DNA of 64,000 bases from contig DF240201.1 of NCBI GenBank assembly GCA_000507305.1, forward strand, positions 66,351 through 130,350, read 5' to 3'. A program made the position numbers and the translations under genes. Below the pieces are notes generated by a model. That model was not told the DNA's origin and made no database searches. It saw only the letters and a list, made by a program, of their open reading frames with translations. Origin of the DNA: Breviolum minutum Mf 1.05b.01 (lineage: Eukaryota; Sar; Dinophyceae; Suessiales; Symbiodiniaceae). Below are positions 34,501 through 46,039 of the stretch, piece after piece (position 1 is the first letter of the stretch; every line of letters starts with the position of its first letter).

Positions 34501-35149
34501 GAAGAACATAAGCTTCAAATATGCCCTAGGTAGGCTGAATTGTTGAGAAGTTTTGACCATAGATATTTGATGTGTTTTGTGTGAGTACAAAAATGTGTCT
34601 TAAATTTTCATCCATTCGTTAACTCCAAATTATCGAAGCTATACGACGTAGAATGCATCTTAAGAGAGATGATGAAAAACATTCAAACATGTTTTAAGTG
34701 TGTGGTGCTGCAGCTAGAGCCCAAAACACAAAGGCTGAGTTGATGAGCAAGCCTCAGAAATGTACTTGCATGATATGTATTTACACATTTGACATCTTTT
34801 GAAGTCGATTTGCTTTCCAGGTTTTAAGGAAGGCTGTGATGAACAGGTTCCCAAACTTGAGGCATATCAGAGCATGCTCGTTTTTGGTGTCCTTCGGTTT
34901 GCTTTCCAAGTCTTTTTTTTAGGGGACAACCAGATACTCTTAAAAACGCTTTACCAGCCAAGCCTATTTACTGCACTTCATCTCGGTAAAACAAATTCAG
35001 TCGGTCATGCAAGCACATTTGTTCTAAATGTATGGTCTAGCGAGGAATGGTCCAAACAAGAATTCATACATATATGTGCATATATTAGATAGGTTTGCTA
35101 AATACACGCTGGGTCCTGACAGAATGTTTGCCTTGACCTACAGGGTGCT
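34501..35149. other. Intergenic, nothing recognised
   Basis: No exon or repeat could be supported. The stretch separates the trinucleotide tract from the reverse-transcriptase relic. Confidence 0.45.
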
Positions 35150-35830
35150 CGGGCTTGGTGCGGGTTGTTGGATGACTTCACTACTGGCCCTTTGTTTGTA
35201 GTGCCGTCCAGCATGCGCGCTTGTTCGCCTGTATCAGAGCGCAAAGCAGCTGGAGTCGACAGCTGGCGCGGGGCCCAATGGAAAGTCTTGCCTTCAGAAT
35301 TTTTCATTGCACTGGCAAGCATTTGGAATGCATGCTTGGTGGCCTGGCGTGCTGTATGAAAACCACAATGCGACAACTGCGCCCATGGACTAGTCAATGG
35401 ACGCCACCAGAACTGTGTGGTGGGGTTCCGAACAAAGGAATCGACAGTGTGCATGCACTGTTGTTTAGTGACCTTGAAGCATGCAAAGAGGCCCGCAGCC
35501 ATTTCGTGGGATGCAAAGCCGATGTTAGGAAGCGTTTTGATTCTGTCGCCCCCGCCATAGCTTTTAGCACGTGGTTATTCAAATCAACAAAGGTGGTTGG
35601 TCGTGCGGGGACACCATGCCGCCCAACCCATGGTTAGTACATGTAGTGTGCTCCAGGGTTGCCCAGCTGCGCAGAGCCTATCCTACCCCTGGACATTGCG
35701 AATGGCATGGCGTTGGTGCGCATGGACCTTCGTTCATAAAGGTGCGAAAGGAAGGCAGCATGCACCGCTCCTCGTGGCTGCGGACAATTTTGATTTGCTT
35801 GTGCATGCAGGGAACAGTTGCAGAAACTGA
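35150..35830 (+). pseudogene. Decayed LINE reverse transcriptase
   Basis: Fragments of a non-LTR reverse transcriptase are spread over three frames. About 35236-35350 reads KAAGVDSWRG...LP.EFFIALASIWNACL. About 35440-35580 reads DLEACKEARSHFVGCKADV followed by RKRFDSVAPAIAF, the motif A region with its Asp. About 35650-35715 reads LQGCPAAQSLSYPWTLRMA, resembling motif B. Frame changes between them show an inactive copy. It is unrelated in sequence to the intact LINE at 41-52 kb (different motif A context). Endonuclease and motif C were not found. Confidence 0.65.
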
Positions 35831-38366
35831 AACAAATCAAGTCACTGACAGAGCTGCGTTTGCATTTTGGTGCTTCCTTGTGGTGAGCTGCATTTGCATT
35901 TGGAATGGCATGCACAAAGTTTTGCACTTTTGTGTTTGTGACCTTGCCATATCATTCGTTACTGGTCGGTTTACGCACTTCATTTTGTCCACTAAGTGTC
36001 TGATGGACCTGTTCAAGTCCTTTTTTGGAAATGTTGTTTCGATTTCCATGCCTTTCAATTTGCCTCGTTGCTTTGACCCCGCAATTTTGTGTGCCTTCCA
36101 TTTCCTGCCTCACTGTTGCTTGGTTGGATGGGAGAAGGTTCGCATTGTTTCGTCACTCGCTTTATTCCGTCAGGTTGCAGTCTACAATCAATAAGCAATA
36201 ATCCCTGCACTTCTTAACGCCATGCAGACGAAATAACACTTGTTCAAACACACGGGGAAAAGTGATTGAACTCAGCCTGCTTGTGGGTGTGATGCACTTA
36301 CAGCAGCAGGGCCTGTTTTGAAGCAATGCTCTTGGGTGTTCCTAGTGTGGAATTTGGATCACACCTTGTGTGTTGGATATTTTGTTTGTGTGCACTAGGA
36401 ACATGGTCTTTGATTTCGCAGGTGGCGTGCAAATGTGTTCTATGAAAGCAACTCGCGATTTCGAGAGAAGTCTGATGTTCTAAGACTAAGAGGTTGTCCG
36501 GCGGTACATTAAGTTTTTCGCTAGGATTTGTCCTGTTCAGATACAACCTAAGACCATGAAGAGCACAACTTGTGCAATTGCAACGGCTTAGGCTTCCAAT
36601 TTACAGGCTTGGTCCTCAAATTTTGCGACCGGGACGGGGGCGGCTGTTGGAATTCACATGTAAAGCGTCAAGAGTGGGTCATTTTAACAGGTTGTTATGA
36701 CTGTTATGATGTATGTAATTATACGAATATAAAACTATACGTTTTTTCTACATGGGACTTGGACTGTTTTGCTTATTGGGAGACATGGGTTGTAATCATC
36801 GTGCATCGTAGCACATCAAACCTTCAACAGAGGATTAGTGTGGCTACTCAAAACCGTGAGTCACACTGTATGTTAGTTTAAACGTATACATGGGACACGG
36901 GACCGGGAAGGCTGAAATGTCCAGAGATGGCAGGACTCAAAGGAGACACATTTTGTCCCGTTAAATTTACCGCAACCTCAAGTGCGTCCCAAATTGCTAC
37001 GTCACATTGAGTTGATTGTTCTTGTTTATCTAGGATGTTTTTGTTATTTTTTTTCGTGTGTTTTGCCTCAACAGGTGCACATGAAGAGTTTGATGGCATC
37101 TTGCGGAGATCTTGACCAGTTGATCTGATCCTTTTGCTTCTTGAGGTCCTCACCGGTCAAGATGGCCAAGGCTCATCGAATAACGAGCCGTTCGCAGAGG
37201 CCGTTGGAATGGCAATGTGTCCATGGTGGCCAGGTCTGGAAGGGCCGCTGGAATGGCGACACTACTGGGCAGATGGGTTAAGGCCTTACCTGAAAAAGTA
37301 CTCAAATTATGCAAAGGAAAACATTGTTACCACATACAAATAAGATTGGAAAATTAGAATTACAAGCAAAAAGGCATGTCAATGGCAGGGAGATTTGAGG
37401 ATCATAGTGGACTAAGGAAGCAATTAGCCAATGATCCCCAACCATATTCAACATCACATCATGTGGCCCCAACACCAGAGAGCCGTGCAAGACCCCCGAA
37501 CATGAGTCATAGCCTGATTGTGCCCACATTGGACAGATGGACATAATATTAGATGGTTGGATTCCTACAGTTGAACAGCGTGCCGACTCGATGGCATGCT
37601 ATTCGAGCAGGTTCCTTCAAACCACCTTTTGAGCCACCTTTTGGATGAAATGAAATGTTGTTGACCCCTAGGTCCAAGACCTTGCGCACAGAACTGCGTT
37701 CAGAGGCAAAACAACCCAACGCAGGAAAGGTCGTTGAAAGTGCTGGGCTGGGTTGTCATCCTAAAGGATTGGTAATTTGTAACAACCGAAACCATGCGGT
37801 CTTGGCCCCTTAGTAGATTGCTCGATCATTTGCGCTGGGGTTCAGACAACGTATCAGGTGAACAAAAGATCCAACCTGCAAGTTCATTCAATGCTGCTAA
37901 GGCTCCTGCCAATGGAACCCAGACAGTGTTCCGAATTGACAGGCAAGGCACACACATGTTTTATAATGTGAGTTTCAGCACAATCGCTCAAATATGCCAA
38001 GCACAAACAGTTTGATTGGTATAGGACACTTCATGTTCCTGTTCCAAAGCTGAACTTTTTGCTGCCAAGTGCTTGCTGGTCACATCAAAGCTTGGAGTCC
38101 TAAAAAAAAAGGCAACTGGCTGGTAGCAACTTGGCGTCGCAGCCTCCGGGAGGGTTGGGAGATCTATGGACCATCCCCTGTTTCCGCAGATTCTGAGGAC
38201 CAAGATGCAACTGCTAAAGGGTGATGCCGTGACAGAGCTTGCGGAAAGTACTTGGCGCAGGTCGGGAGATTTTTGCACAAAATTTATCCAAACCAAATGA
38301 GAAAAATGCAGCTGTGCAGGTTGGAACAGAAAGAAGGCCATGGTTTTTATGATTTCATGGCCTTTT

Positions 38367-38467
38367 CTAGGTGGTGGTTTCAAATATTTTTTATTTTCAT
38401 CCCGAAAATTGGGGGAAGATTCCCATTTTGACTAATATTGTTCAATTGGGTTGAAACCACCAACTAG
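38367..38467. mobile_element. MITE-like element, family 1 (101 bp)
   Basis: Starts CTAGGTGGTGGTTTCAA and ends TTGAAACCACCAACTAG. These are inverted repeats matching at 16 of 17 positions. The interior carries ATTTTTTATTTTCATCCC and GGGGAAGATTCCCATTTTGA, shared with other copies. It is too short to code, so it would be non-autonomous. Confidence 0.8.
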
Positions 38468-39248
38468 TTTTGATTAGGCCATTCATTTGGTTGAAATTTT
38501 TGAGGATACTTTTCTATGGCATCCCCTTTGACCTTCGCAACTTGACGGCCAGGCCCTGCACCCGTAAGCTTCCTGCGAGCACATGGTTTGCCCTTAGCAT
38601 CCATGGAGGAGCAGCTTTCTCCCTAAGGTTGAATGATGACTTTGCCGACATTGGAACCTGAAAATGAGATAATAATGATATCCAAAAAAGAATCTGCTCT
38701 TCCATTGGGGTCCACAAACTGGTTCATGTGTAGCTTATTGTTTCCTTGACGCCCGGAATCCCTACATTCGTGGCATGTGGTTATTGCTGGAGAACTTGAG
38801 AATGTTGGCCAGGACAGGATGAAGGCTTTGGGGAAGGCAAGGGGGGGTGCAGGTTCAGCATGTGAAGGCTTCAGCACGTGGTTGCCTTAATCATTTGAGG
38901 TAGAAGAGCTTCTATCAGAGGCTGACGTCATTACCGAAGCTCAAATAGCAGACCGCGTCTGGGCACTTAGATTTTTTTTGGCCAGCTTCGCATGACGAGT
39001 CACGCGTTGGAATGGAAAGGCAGAAAATCTATTTGTGGCTTTCGGGTTTGTGTCAACTGTTTGTATAGGTTGGTATCTTATATCCCGTTTCTATATAGTC
39101 CTATTTTTGTTGATTTGTTGGCTTCCACGCCAAGCCCAGGTGGCACCTCCTGATTGGATGGGCTCAAGCCTTATGATCCGAGGTGGTGCCTTGCCTTAGT
39201 TGGTGGTGAGGTTGTGGAAGATTGATGGAATCATTTTTGGTTGATGGA

Positions 39249-39330
39249 AGAAATCCCAAACAACCACCTGGGATGTATAAAACCTTGCAAATAGTGGGAT
39301 AGACCATCAATTAACTGGTGCCGGATTTCT
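39249..39330. mobile_element. MITE-like element, family 2 (82 bp)
   Basis: Starts AGAAATCC and ends GGATTTCT. The interior CACCTGGGATGTATAAAACC is shared with copies near 57163 and 54155, and in reverse at 60599. Confidence 0.65.
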
Positions 39331-39758
39331 TGCATCAACAGTAGTTCAATCTTTTTGGAACACCACCTCAGATATGGAGGTATTGAATTTTACAAAACGC
39401 TGCTGCCAGAGTGGACTCAGCCGGAGCCGTTGATGGGAGTTTGGCCGGGATTGTTGTTAGGGCACCCATGGGCGCCCCAACTCCGTGGCATGAGTTAAAG
39501 ACTACCGGGAACGAATATGAAGCAGAATGTATATTTGCACCACTTTTTCTACGTTTGCCTCAGGAGCCTGTGGCAGACCTGAATCCTCCTGTTGTTAAAG
39601 CTGGCGTGGAGGTAGGTGACTCAAAGAAGATCGTATCATCAGTGGTTGGCTGGTGTGACCCCTTTTATTTGGGAATCTTGTAGTTAATGGCCCGTGACAA
39701 TGGCGTGTAAAATCAACCAAGGAGGTCACATCCAATAGGGTCATAGTGGCAGAAGTTG

Positions 39759-39784
39759 TTTTTTTTTTTTTTGGGGGGGGGGGG
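39759..39784 (+). repeat. T14-G12 homopolymer junction
   Basis: Fourteen T are followed directly by twelve G. Run lengths in such a place are unreliable. Confidence 0.7.
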
Positions 39785-39883
39785 CGGTGTCATATATGGC
39801 AGCATGACAGGGATGCACTTGGAACTTGTCCTATGTAGATGCAGTTCTGCATGTGAGAAGTTGCATCATTGGGAAGTTTGGAG

Positions 39884-40241
39884 GCAAGATATGAAGTTCA
39901 TAATGAGCCAAAGGGAGTCGGAGCCTTTGGAGCCTTTGCCAAGCAGACAACAAAGCATAGCCAACAACAAGACAAGTCAATGCTTTGAAGCAGTTCTGGA
40001 GCGCCCCAAAGGTTTGTATCAATATTGCTCCTTGGAATGCACCAGCAACATTGAGCTTTGGGCCAACCGTCTCAATGCTGGCGGCTGGCAACCATGTATG
40101 GCTCCCAGTTGCGATTTTTCTCCCCGGAATGCCAACAGGTTGCATTTGGTGGTTGTGTTTCCCTCGAACTGCATCAAAGGTCGTCATCAAGCCACCTGAC
40201 ATGGTACCCAATGTCGCTGCTGCTGTCAGACGACTCTGCTT
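39884..40241 (+). CDS. Aldehyde dehydrogenase (coniferyl-aldehyde type), three internal exons
   Basis: Exons 39884-39916 (ARYEVHNEPKG), 40012-40095 (VCINIAPWNAPATLSFGP to LAAGNH) and 40180-about 40241 (VVIKPPDMVPNVAAAVRRL) join in frame across GT-AG introns of 95 and 84 nt. The product matches the ePkGVv.iiaPWN.P..L..gPl..aLAAGN.vviKP cofactor-binding region of aldehyde dehydrogenases, which oxidise aldehydes with NAD(P)+. The invariant Asn of PWN and Lys of IKP are present. The catalytic Cys and Glu regions and the N-terminus were not found. The next conserved block (FTGS) does not appear before the LINE that begins at 41.18 kb. Either the gene continues beyond the LINE through a very large intron, or this is a broken copy. 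Confidence 0.7.
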
Positions 40242-40768
40242 GATTCTGAGTTTGATTTGACACTTGACCCCACTCGTGGCAAAGATCGGCAGCTAAGGTC
40301 AGAAGTGACCTGAGCGCAATGTTGGCAGATTCGGTATGGCACCCGTATTCTGTGCTGCGGTCAGGTACTTGCATGGCTATGTTTGGGTGGAAGAAGGTGG
40401 AAAGGAGGCCAAACCCGGGGAGAAGCCATTGACTCCCCACAAAGTGAGCTGTCCAAAATCGAAATCTCACAAGACGCCAATAAAGATGGGAACAGAGTTT
40501 AGTTCATTCATTCATATCTTTTTCATTTTTAAGACAAACTTGATCATGATGATGTGTACTGTTGGATGATTGTTTCTCACTCGTTCTTTTTTTGGGGGTT
40601 GTAAATTTCATTGAAAACAATGCGAGTATTGTACATGAGTTTATACTCGAACCTATGCCGATGATTGAATTTATACTGAGATTCTGTTCAAGAGTGAGTG
40701 GAAGATTATCTGTGGTTATAGGCTACAGCTGTTTTCACATTGAATCCTTATTTTTTAAGATGTAAGTT

Positions 40769-40860
40769 CATTGTTTAATGAACCAGTGTTTATTGAACTA
40801 TTAGTTACATAATGAACTATTGTTTAATGAACTATTAATTAATGAGCTATTGTTTGATAT
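40769..40860 (+). repeat. Imperfect tandem TGTTTAATGAACTATTA repeat
   Basis: Five imperfect copies of a ~17-base AT-rich unit (TTTAATGAAC, TATTGAACTA, ATAATGAACTATT) lie 310 bases upstream of the LINE ORF1. Confidence 0.7.
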
Positions 40861-41179
40861 CAATTGAACCATTTGATTGGCTATATCTACCCCCAATTGA
40901 ATATTTACGAGATTTCATGAAATTTGTCGATTACCTAAAAAATATTTGAATTCATTCGAGGGAGTGGTTGCCGATCAATTTTGCTGCGCTTTGGGACCTG
41001 TCAATGCATTACTCTGGTCAAATTATAGCCACCTCGCACGACCTCACCCCAAAAGGTAGCTGAAGAAGGGAAATCCCCTTATTTCAGGCAAGTCTAGGTT
41101 GGTGAAATAGGGCTCAAAATCCGGCCTGCACGGGGCGGCCCCGTCAACTAGGGTTGCGAACGGGTTTTGGTAGTTAGTG

Positions 41180-44100
41180 ATGGCACCTGATATATCTGAT
41201 ATTCTTTCCAAGTACACCATCGACAACATTGATATCTTACGAGAGAGGGGTCGTGGAAATTTGTTGGTAGCTGATCCGACTATCACAAATGGTATGATAT
41301 CAGCAAGTCTTTTGGATGTACCATGGGGTGGAATCGATCAAATTGGTGACTGCAAGTGGTTTCCAGAAGTATCAACAGGGGTGACGGTTGCTTTCAATTG
41401 CGATGACTATGTTACTCAACAGATTTTGCAATCGACGAAGGTCCTTCTTTACGATTTTGAACTCGATCGAAATGACACAATTCAGAATATCTTCTATTTG
41501 AAGACGAGCCATAGTTCTTTCATTTCGACATGGTATCGAGGATCAACAGCGGCACACTGGACATTGAATTTGTGTTGTGGAGGGTATGGCGGATGGGAAT
41601 ACGCTTTCAAAATTGCGCATGAACATGGATGGCCATATCATTTTCACATTGGTATTGATCACATGTTGCCAGCAGCAGCACAACATTCAGCCAATCATCG
41701 AACACAGTTTCTTCCAGATGTGCAGTTGGGACCATCGTTTTTGGCAGATCGACACAAGTCAACGACAATTTGCACCTCCATTCAACACAACGGATGGCGT
41801 CAAGCAGTTTCGATGATCAATCCACAGATTTGGACTTTTTCATTTCCATGTCAGTCATGGACAGGGGCTGCATGGAGTCAAGGTTTCATGGATGACAATG
41901 GAAAAGTTCTGTTGCATGGTATGGGATTAGCAAGGGTCATGAGACCTTCAATTATCCTACTCGAAAATGTAAAGAATTTTTCGATGCATCAGCAGTATTC
42001 AGATTTCTGCAAGGTAGTGCATTGGTGTGGATATCGTTTTTTGCATCAGGCAGTAGTGGATGTGCAGGAAAGAACACCATGTGTCAGACCTAGATGGCTA
42101 GCCATCATTGAACGCATTGAAGAATCACCACAGTCCTTCACATGGCCGAAATGGGAGATCAAAAAACATAATCTCATGACTTGGGGTTGTCACATGAAAT
42201 CATCACCTGAAGAAATTTCTGAGTTCATGATCTCACCATCAGTTGTTCAGAAGTACATGGATGTTTCCTATCTTCCTTTACATGCACCATACTGGGCAAA
42301 GAATAAGTTGTTGAATTATCGTGCAACACCACTGCAAAACAAGATGCCGGTAGTAATGGCTGCATATGGAAGACAACATGAACTAAGAGATGATCTCCTT
42401 AGGAGCCGTGGACTGTTTGGTCATTTCACTGCAGAAGAATGCAAATTTCGATGGTGGAAGCCAGCTGAACTCGTCATTGCGCATATGCAGATTGAACCCA
42501 TGTCTCTCCTCCGGCCAAAAGAAATTGCATGGCAGACAATTGGAAATTGCATCGTGCAACATCATGCACTCACAGCAATTTATGCAGCTTTTGATCACAT
42601 CTATGGCCCGATTCGTCACACGTTTGAAGATATCCTAACAAGAGTTGAAGGGAAAAGAATGACTTCAACATTGACAAAGGTCCATGATGATAAGTTTGCG
42701 TGGTATTTAGGAACAGATGAACAAATTGAGCCGATTCAAAAATATGTTCAAATCCTTGCAAAAGACCTGGCATGGGGAACACCAAATGCAGTTTCTTGGC
42801 CAAAGAATTGCTACTTCGATTTTGAACTTGGATGCATCCCGATCGATAGTCAACTTGCACAAGAATTTCATCCAGTCATCACACCAACGATTCCGATGTC
42901 GATTGAGCCGTGCAAAGATCCGGAGGAACTTCCGCAGGAAGTCAACTCTCCTATCGAATCACCAGGAGATCAAATTCCGGATTCTCTAGACTATCAGATT
43001 CAACAAAAAATCCAAACAGCTGAATTTGTTGAAAAGTTCGTCGAAAAAACCACTGAGCAGATGCATTTGAATTCCCAAATATTGTCTGTTCAAATCGATG
43101 ATTATCAGATCATGAGCGATGAATCAGTTCAATCCGAATCAGACTTTGAATGTGCTGATGAAGTTTTGCAGAACAATCTTCAAACATTCTTAGTGAATAT
43201 CCCACCAACCCCTGATGTGATCCACATGGTGACACCGTTGCTTGAACCTGGCAACTATTCGGCGTTGTGTATACTACATCAAATGCCGGTCAAAGCCTTG
43301 ACACAGTTGTGGGAACATCGTGTTGCATTGATCCATGCAGGAAAATACACCCAGTTTGGGTTCACAGATGATGCAATTTTTGACCCAGATGAACAAATAG
43401 AATCAGGATGTCTTTTGCCGATACCACATGATTCGTTGTATGCACAAAAAGTGAACTTACAGCCTATCAATGAGAAAATCCTGATTTTTGACATCGCAGG
43501 CCAAACATATGCACAAGTAACAACACACCAAGCAATTCCAGACCTCTCGAGATTTCCAGCTCATGAACAGCATGATTGGTATGATGAGATTGGACAAATT
43601 ATGCATCATCCGATTCAACAGAGTCATAGGGTCTTTTCAGATGCAGTTGCTATCGGTGTTTGTCATGATATGCAAGATTTTGTCCCCGCAATGACCAAAG
43701 TAACATATGAGTCGAGGATCCCATCGAATTCTGACATCCTTGTCCTGCAGTTCAAGGGTGCAACTGAAGATCTTGCAAAGGTCATGACGTTCTGGCATAT
43801 AGCCATTGATACTCCATGGATTGAAAAGCACTCGAGAGCAATGATTCGTCAAGTCGTTGACGCCAATTGCGTGCAGATCATCTTCCAGCCACGGGGAACC
43901 ACATTTGCAACTCCCATCAGCATTTTTCGGTATGCACTCGAAGAAAAACTTGTCTTGACTTTCTTGAATTCTTTCTCGAACCAAGATGGGAACTGTGATG
44001 TGTATTTCAAAATTGGATCCAGAAACTTGCCGAAAGTTACCATTGCAAAAGATATTGAATGGGAAACTCTCCTCGCAGGACTCCAACATATCTATACCAT

Positions 44101-46039
44101 CAATGAGTTTGGATTGCAACCTTCAATCATTCATGCTGGCAAAAGGCTTTGTGCAGGTTGTGTTGAAGATGTGTTGCAAGGCCGTGACAGCACAACCATA
44201 AAATTCCACATCGTCAGACCGATCATTGGAGGCACCGGCGCAAAGGTTGAACACAAGCAAGCAGTCCATGCAGGTTTGTCGTCACTACTCATGGATCATG
44301 GAGTCAATTTCAAACATGTGCCTGAGAATATAACCACCATGATTCAACAGTATGGCATTCCAAGATTGACAGCACTTCTTTTCAATGAAGAACCAAGTAA
44401 AAAAGAAAGCATCTTTCGAGATTTGTGTCAACAGAGCTCCATCAATCTTCCCATCAAGACTGGAACGCTAGCTAAAGCAAAAGCCAAATTCCAGAAACTT
44501 GGGGCAGACAAAAATGCACATGAAACCAGAAATCTTGACGTTTCCAGATATCAGCTTAAGCCGGGTTACTTCCTTACCATGCAGGGCCATCCGTTGCCTA
44601 TCACAGCTGAATTTAGCCCATGTGTTCCAAGCATAACCATGATGACAGCAGAGGCAGCAAAACAGTGGATTTCCCAAGCAGGAAAATTATTACCTGATGA
44701 GATTGGCATTTTCATCGTTGGAGAGCTTGATATCCCCAATCTGCCATTGAAACAGTTGGTAGCACCGGCAATCAATCTCGATGGGCAACAATGCCTCATT
44801 GCAGGTTATCTCCTCCAGCTTGGAGATAAGCAGGTCAAGATCGCTACTGATGAAGGAACACTTGTTCAAACGCATGATGTTCAGATTTGTAGCTTTACAA
44901 TGTGGAAACAAGACTTCAATCATGAAGAATGGCAAGAAGCAATCAAATCACCAGTTCGTTTCTCTAAACAGCTTCTTGCCAAAGACTGTCTAGATGAAGT
45001 GATCCGAAGTCCTTTTGGTAGAGCCTTTCGAAAAGATTCAAAGCCGTGTAATCCTTCTGAAGCCACCTCTATCCAATACCACAGTGAAGTCAAGCTAGCA
45101 GACCTCAGAAAACTACTTCGTCGTTCAGGTTTCAACCGTCTTTTCGTTACGCCGAAAACAACAAACGGCAAACCATCGGATCAATGGCGTGTGATTTGGT
45201 TACCCCAATCGATTCAACAATTGGAAGCCATGTGTCTCGGACAATCCTCAACAGCTGGACTTATTCGGGGTCGAAAATCACAAGGTGTTCGTGTAGAAGC
45301 TTCCCATTTTGATGAAATGTGGGAAAAGTTCCATCCAGGAGTTGAACCACCCCGAAGAACACCCCAAGGAGATACATACAAAATCCAAGCATTGCCTTTT
45401 GGAGTCGATCGTGAGGTTTTGCAAGAATGGGCAGATGGCAATCACTGGGAAATGCACCCAATAAAACCTTTGGGAGCCAAAACATGGTTGGTGAATTCTG
45501 CAGTTGCACCACCAAAAGATGTTATGTTTTTCAATTCAAGTCCACTGCTCATCACAAAGATGGCACCAAAGATCATGGATACCCCTACAGGTTTGATTGC
45601 AGGCCCACGATCAACAGCGGCAGCCCTCACAGTGCCACCTGTTAAGAACCCAGCAATCTTCAAAACGGGTGATCCTTTCATGGACCCCTGGCAGTCTGCA
45701 CCCGTTGCTGCAACAAAGATTGAATCAGGTCCGACTGAAAAATATCTACAGCAACATGATCAGCAGATAAAGAATTTGGAGCAGGCAGTTCATGAACTCC
45801 AGATCATGGCAAAAGACAATTCAAAAATGCAGGATGAGAAATTCCAAAAGATTGAAACACAGATGCAATCGCAGGCAAGCCATACACAAGCAGTGCTTCA
45901 CAGTTTTGAGACGAGCCTAGCACAAGCCATGTCTCAGCAGGAAAGCCGGATTTCTTCGTCAATGGATGAGTTGAAACAACTCCTTCTGCGAAATGACAAA
46001 AGGGCCAGGTCATCATCCGATGACATTGCAGAAGATTGA
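41180..46039 (+). CDS. LINE ORF1: C5-cytosine methyltransferase plus long tail with coiled coil (1619 aa)
   Basis: The first ATG in frame is 41180; the in-frame TAG at 41171 and GTG at 41177 lie just upstream. Residues ~127-475 are a DNA C5-methyltransferase: motif I CCGGYGGWEYAF (Cys133-Gly138, AdoMet site), motif IV FPCQSW with catalytic Cys224, motif VI ENV (Glu262), a motif VIII-like VRPRW (Arg303, Arg305), FTAEE in the motif IX region, and motif X as TIGNCIV (Gly455-Asn456). All residues needed for transfer to cytosine C5 appear present. Residues ~500-1500 have no domain I recognise. Residues ~1515-1605 are a Gln/Glu-rich coiled coil (KNLEQAVHELQIMAKDNSKM), as often found in LINE ORF1 proteins for self-association. 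The stop is TGA 46037-46039. The presumed role is methylation of CG in the element's own or host DNA; this is inference from reported relatives. Confidence 0.9.
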   Translation: MAPDISDILSKYTIDNIDILRERGRGNLLVADPTITNGMISASLLDVPWGGIDQIGDCKWFPEVSTGVTVAFNCDDYVTQQILQSTKVLLYDFELDRNDTIQNIFYLKTSHSSFISTWYRGSTAAHWTLNLCCGGYGGWEYAFKIAHEHGWPYHFHIGIDHMLPAAAQHSANHRTQFLPDVQLGPSFLADRHKSTTICTSIQHNGWRQAVSMINPQIWTFSFPCQSWTGAAWSQGFMDDNGKVLLHGMGLARVMRPSIILLENVKNFSMHQQYSDFCKVVHWCGYRFLHQAVVDVQERTPCVRPRWLAIIERIEESPQSFTWPKWEIKKHNLMTWGCHMKSSPEEISEFMISPSVVQKYMDVSYLPLHAPYWAKNKLLNYRATPLQNKMPVVMAAYGRQHELRDDLLRSRGLFGHFTAEECKFRWWKPAELVIAHMQIEPMSLLRPKEIAWQTIGNCIVQHHALTAIYAAFDHIYGPIRHTFEDILTRVEGKRMTSTLTKVHDDKFAWYLGTDEQIEPIQKYVQILAKDLAWGTPNAVSWPKNCYFDFELGCIPIDSQLAQEFHPVITPTIPMSIEPCKDPEELPQEVNSPIESPGDQIPDSLDYQIQQKIQTAEFVEKFVEKTTEQMHLNSQILSVQIDDYQIMSDESVQSESDFECADEVLQNNLQTFLVNIPPTPDVIHMVTPLLEPGNYSALCILHQMPVKALTQLWEHRVALIHAGKYTQFGFTDDAIFDPDEQIESGCLLPIPHDSLYAQKVNLQPINEKILIFDIAGQTYAQVTTHQAIPDLSRFPAHEQHDWYDEIGQIMHHPIQQSHRVFSDAVAIGVCHDMQDFVPAMTKVTYESRIPSNSDILVLQFKGATEDLAKVMTFWHIAIDTPWIEKHSRAMIRQVVDANCVQIIFQPRGTTFATPISIFRYALEEKLVLTFLNSFSNQDGNCDVYFKIGSRNLPKVTIAKDIEWETLLAGLQHIYTINEFGLQPSIIHAGKRLCAGCVEDVLQGRDSTTIKFHIVRPIIGGTGAKVEHKQAVHAGLSSLLMDHGVNFKHVPENITTMIQQYGIPRLTALLFNEEPSKKESIFRDLCQQSSINLPIKTGTLAKAKAKFQKLGADKNAHETRNLDVSRYQLKPGYFLTMQGHPLPITAEFSPCVPSITMMTAEAAKQWISQAGKLLPDEIGIFIVGELDIPNLPLKQLVAPAINLDGQQCLIAGYLLQLGDKQVKIATDEGTLVQTHDVQICSFTMWKQDFNHEEWQEAIKSPVRFSKQLLAKDCLDEVIRSPFGRAFRKDSKPCNPSEATSIQYHSEVKLADLRKLLRRSGFNRLFVTPKTTNGKPSDQWRVIWLPQSIQQLEAMCLGQSSTAGLIRGRKSQGVRVEASHFDEMWEKFHPGVEPPRRTPQGDTYKIQALPFGVDREVLQEWADGNHWEMHPIKPLGAKTWLVNSAVAPPKDVMFFNSSPLLITKMAPKIMDTPTGLIAGPRSTAAALTVPPVKNPAIFKTGDPFMDPWQSAPVAATKIESGPTEKYLQQHDQQIKNLEQAVHELQIMAKDNSKMQDEKFQKIETQMQSQASHTQAVLHSFETSLAQAMSQQESRISSSMDELKQLLLRNDKRARSSSDDIAED

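Larger units (their letters stand above)
35831..39883. other. Gene-poor stretch with isolated coding-like pieces and TIR elements
   Basis: Possible but unassigned exons are at about 37140-37235 (LTGQDGQGSSNNEPFAEAVG) and about 39411-39625. The rest has no coding character. It contains elements at 38367 and 39249 and a T14-G12 run at 39759-39784. Confidence 0.35.

Noticed and set aside
33757..34533. Poly-Gln, poly-Asn, poly-Leu and poly-Val open frames on both strands
   Set aside because: They are translations of the CAA/CAG tract in different frames; the repeat alone keeps them open.
41177..41179. GTG as the start of LINE ORF1
   Set aside because: An ATG follows directly at 41180 in the same frame and eukaryotic initiation at GTG is unlikely.
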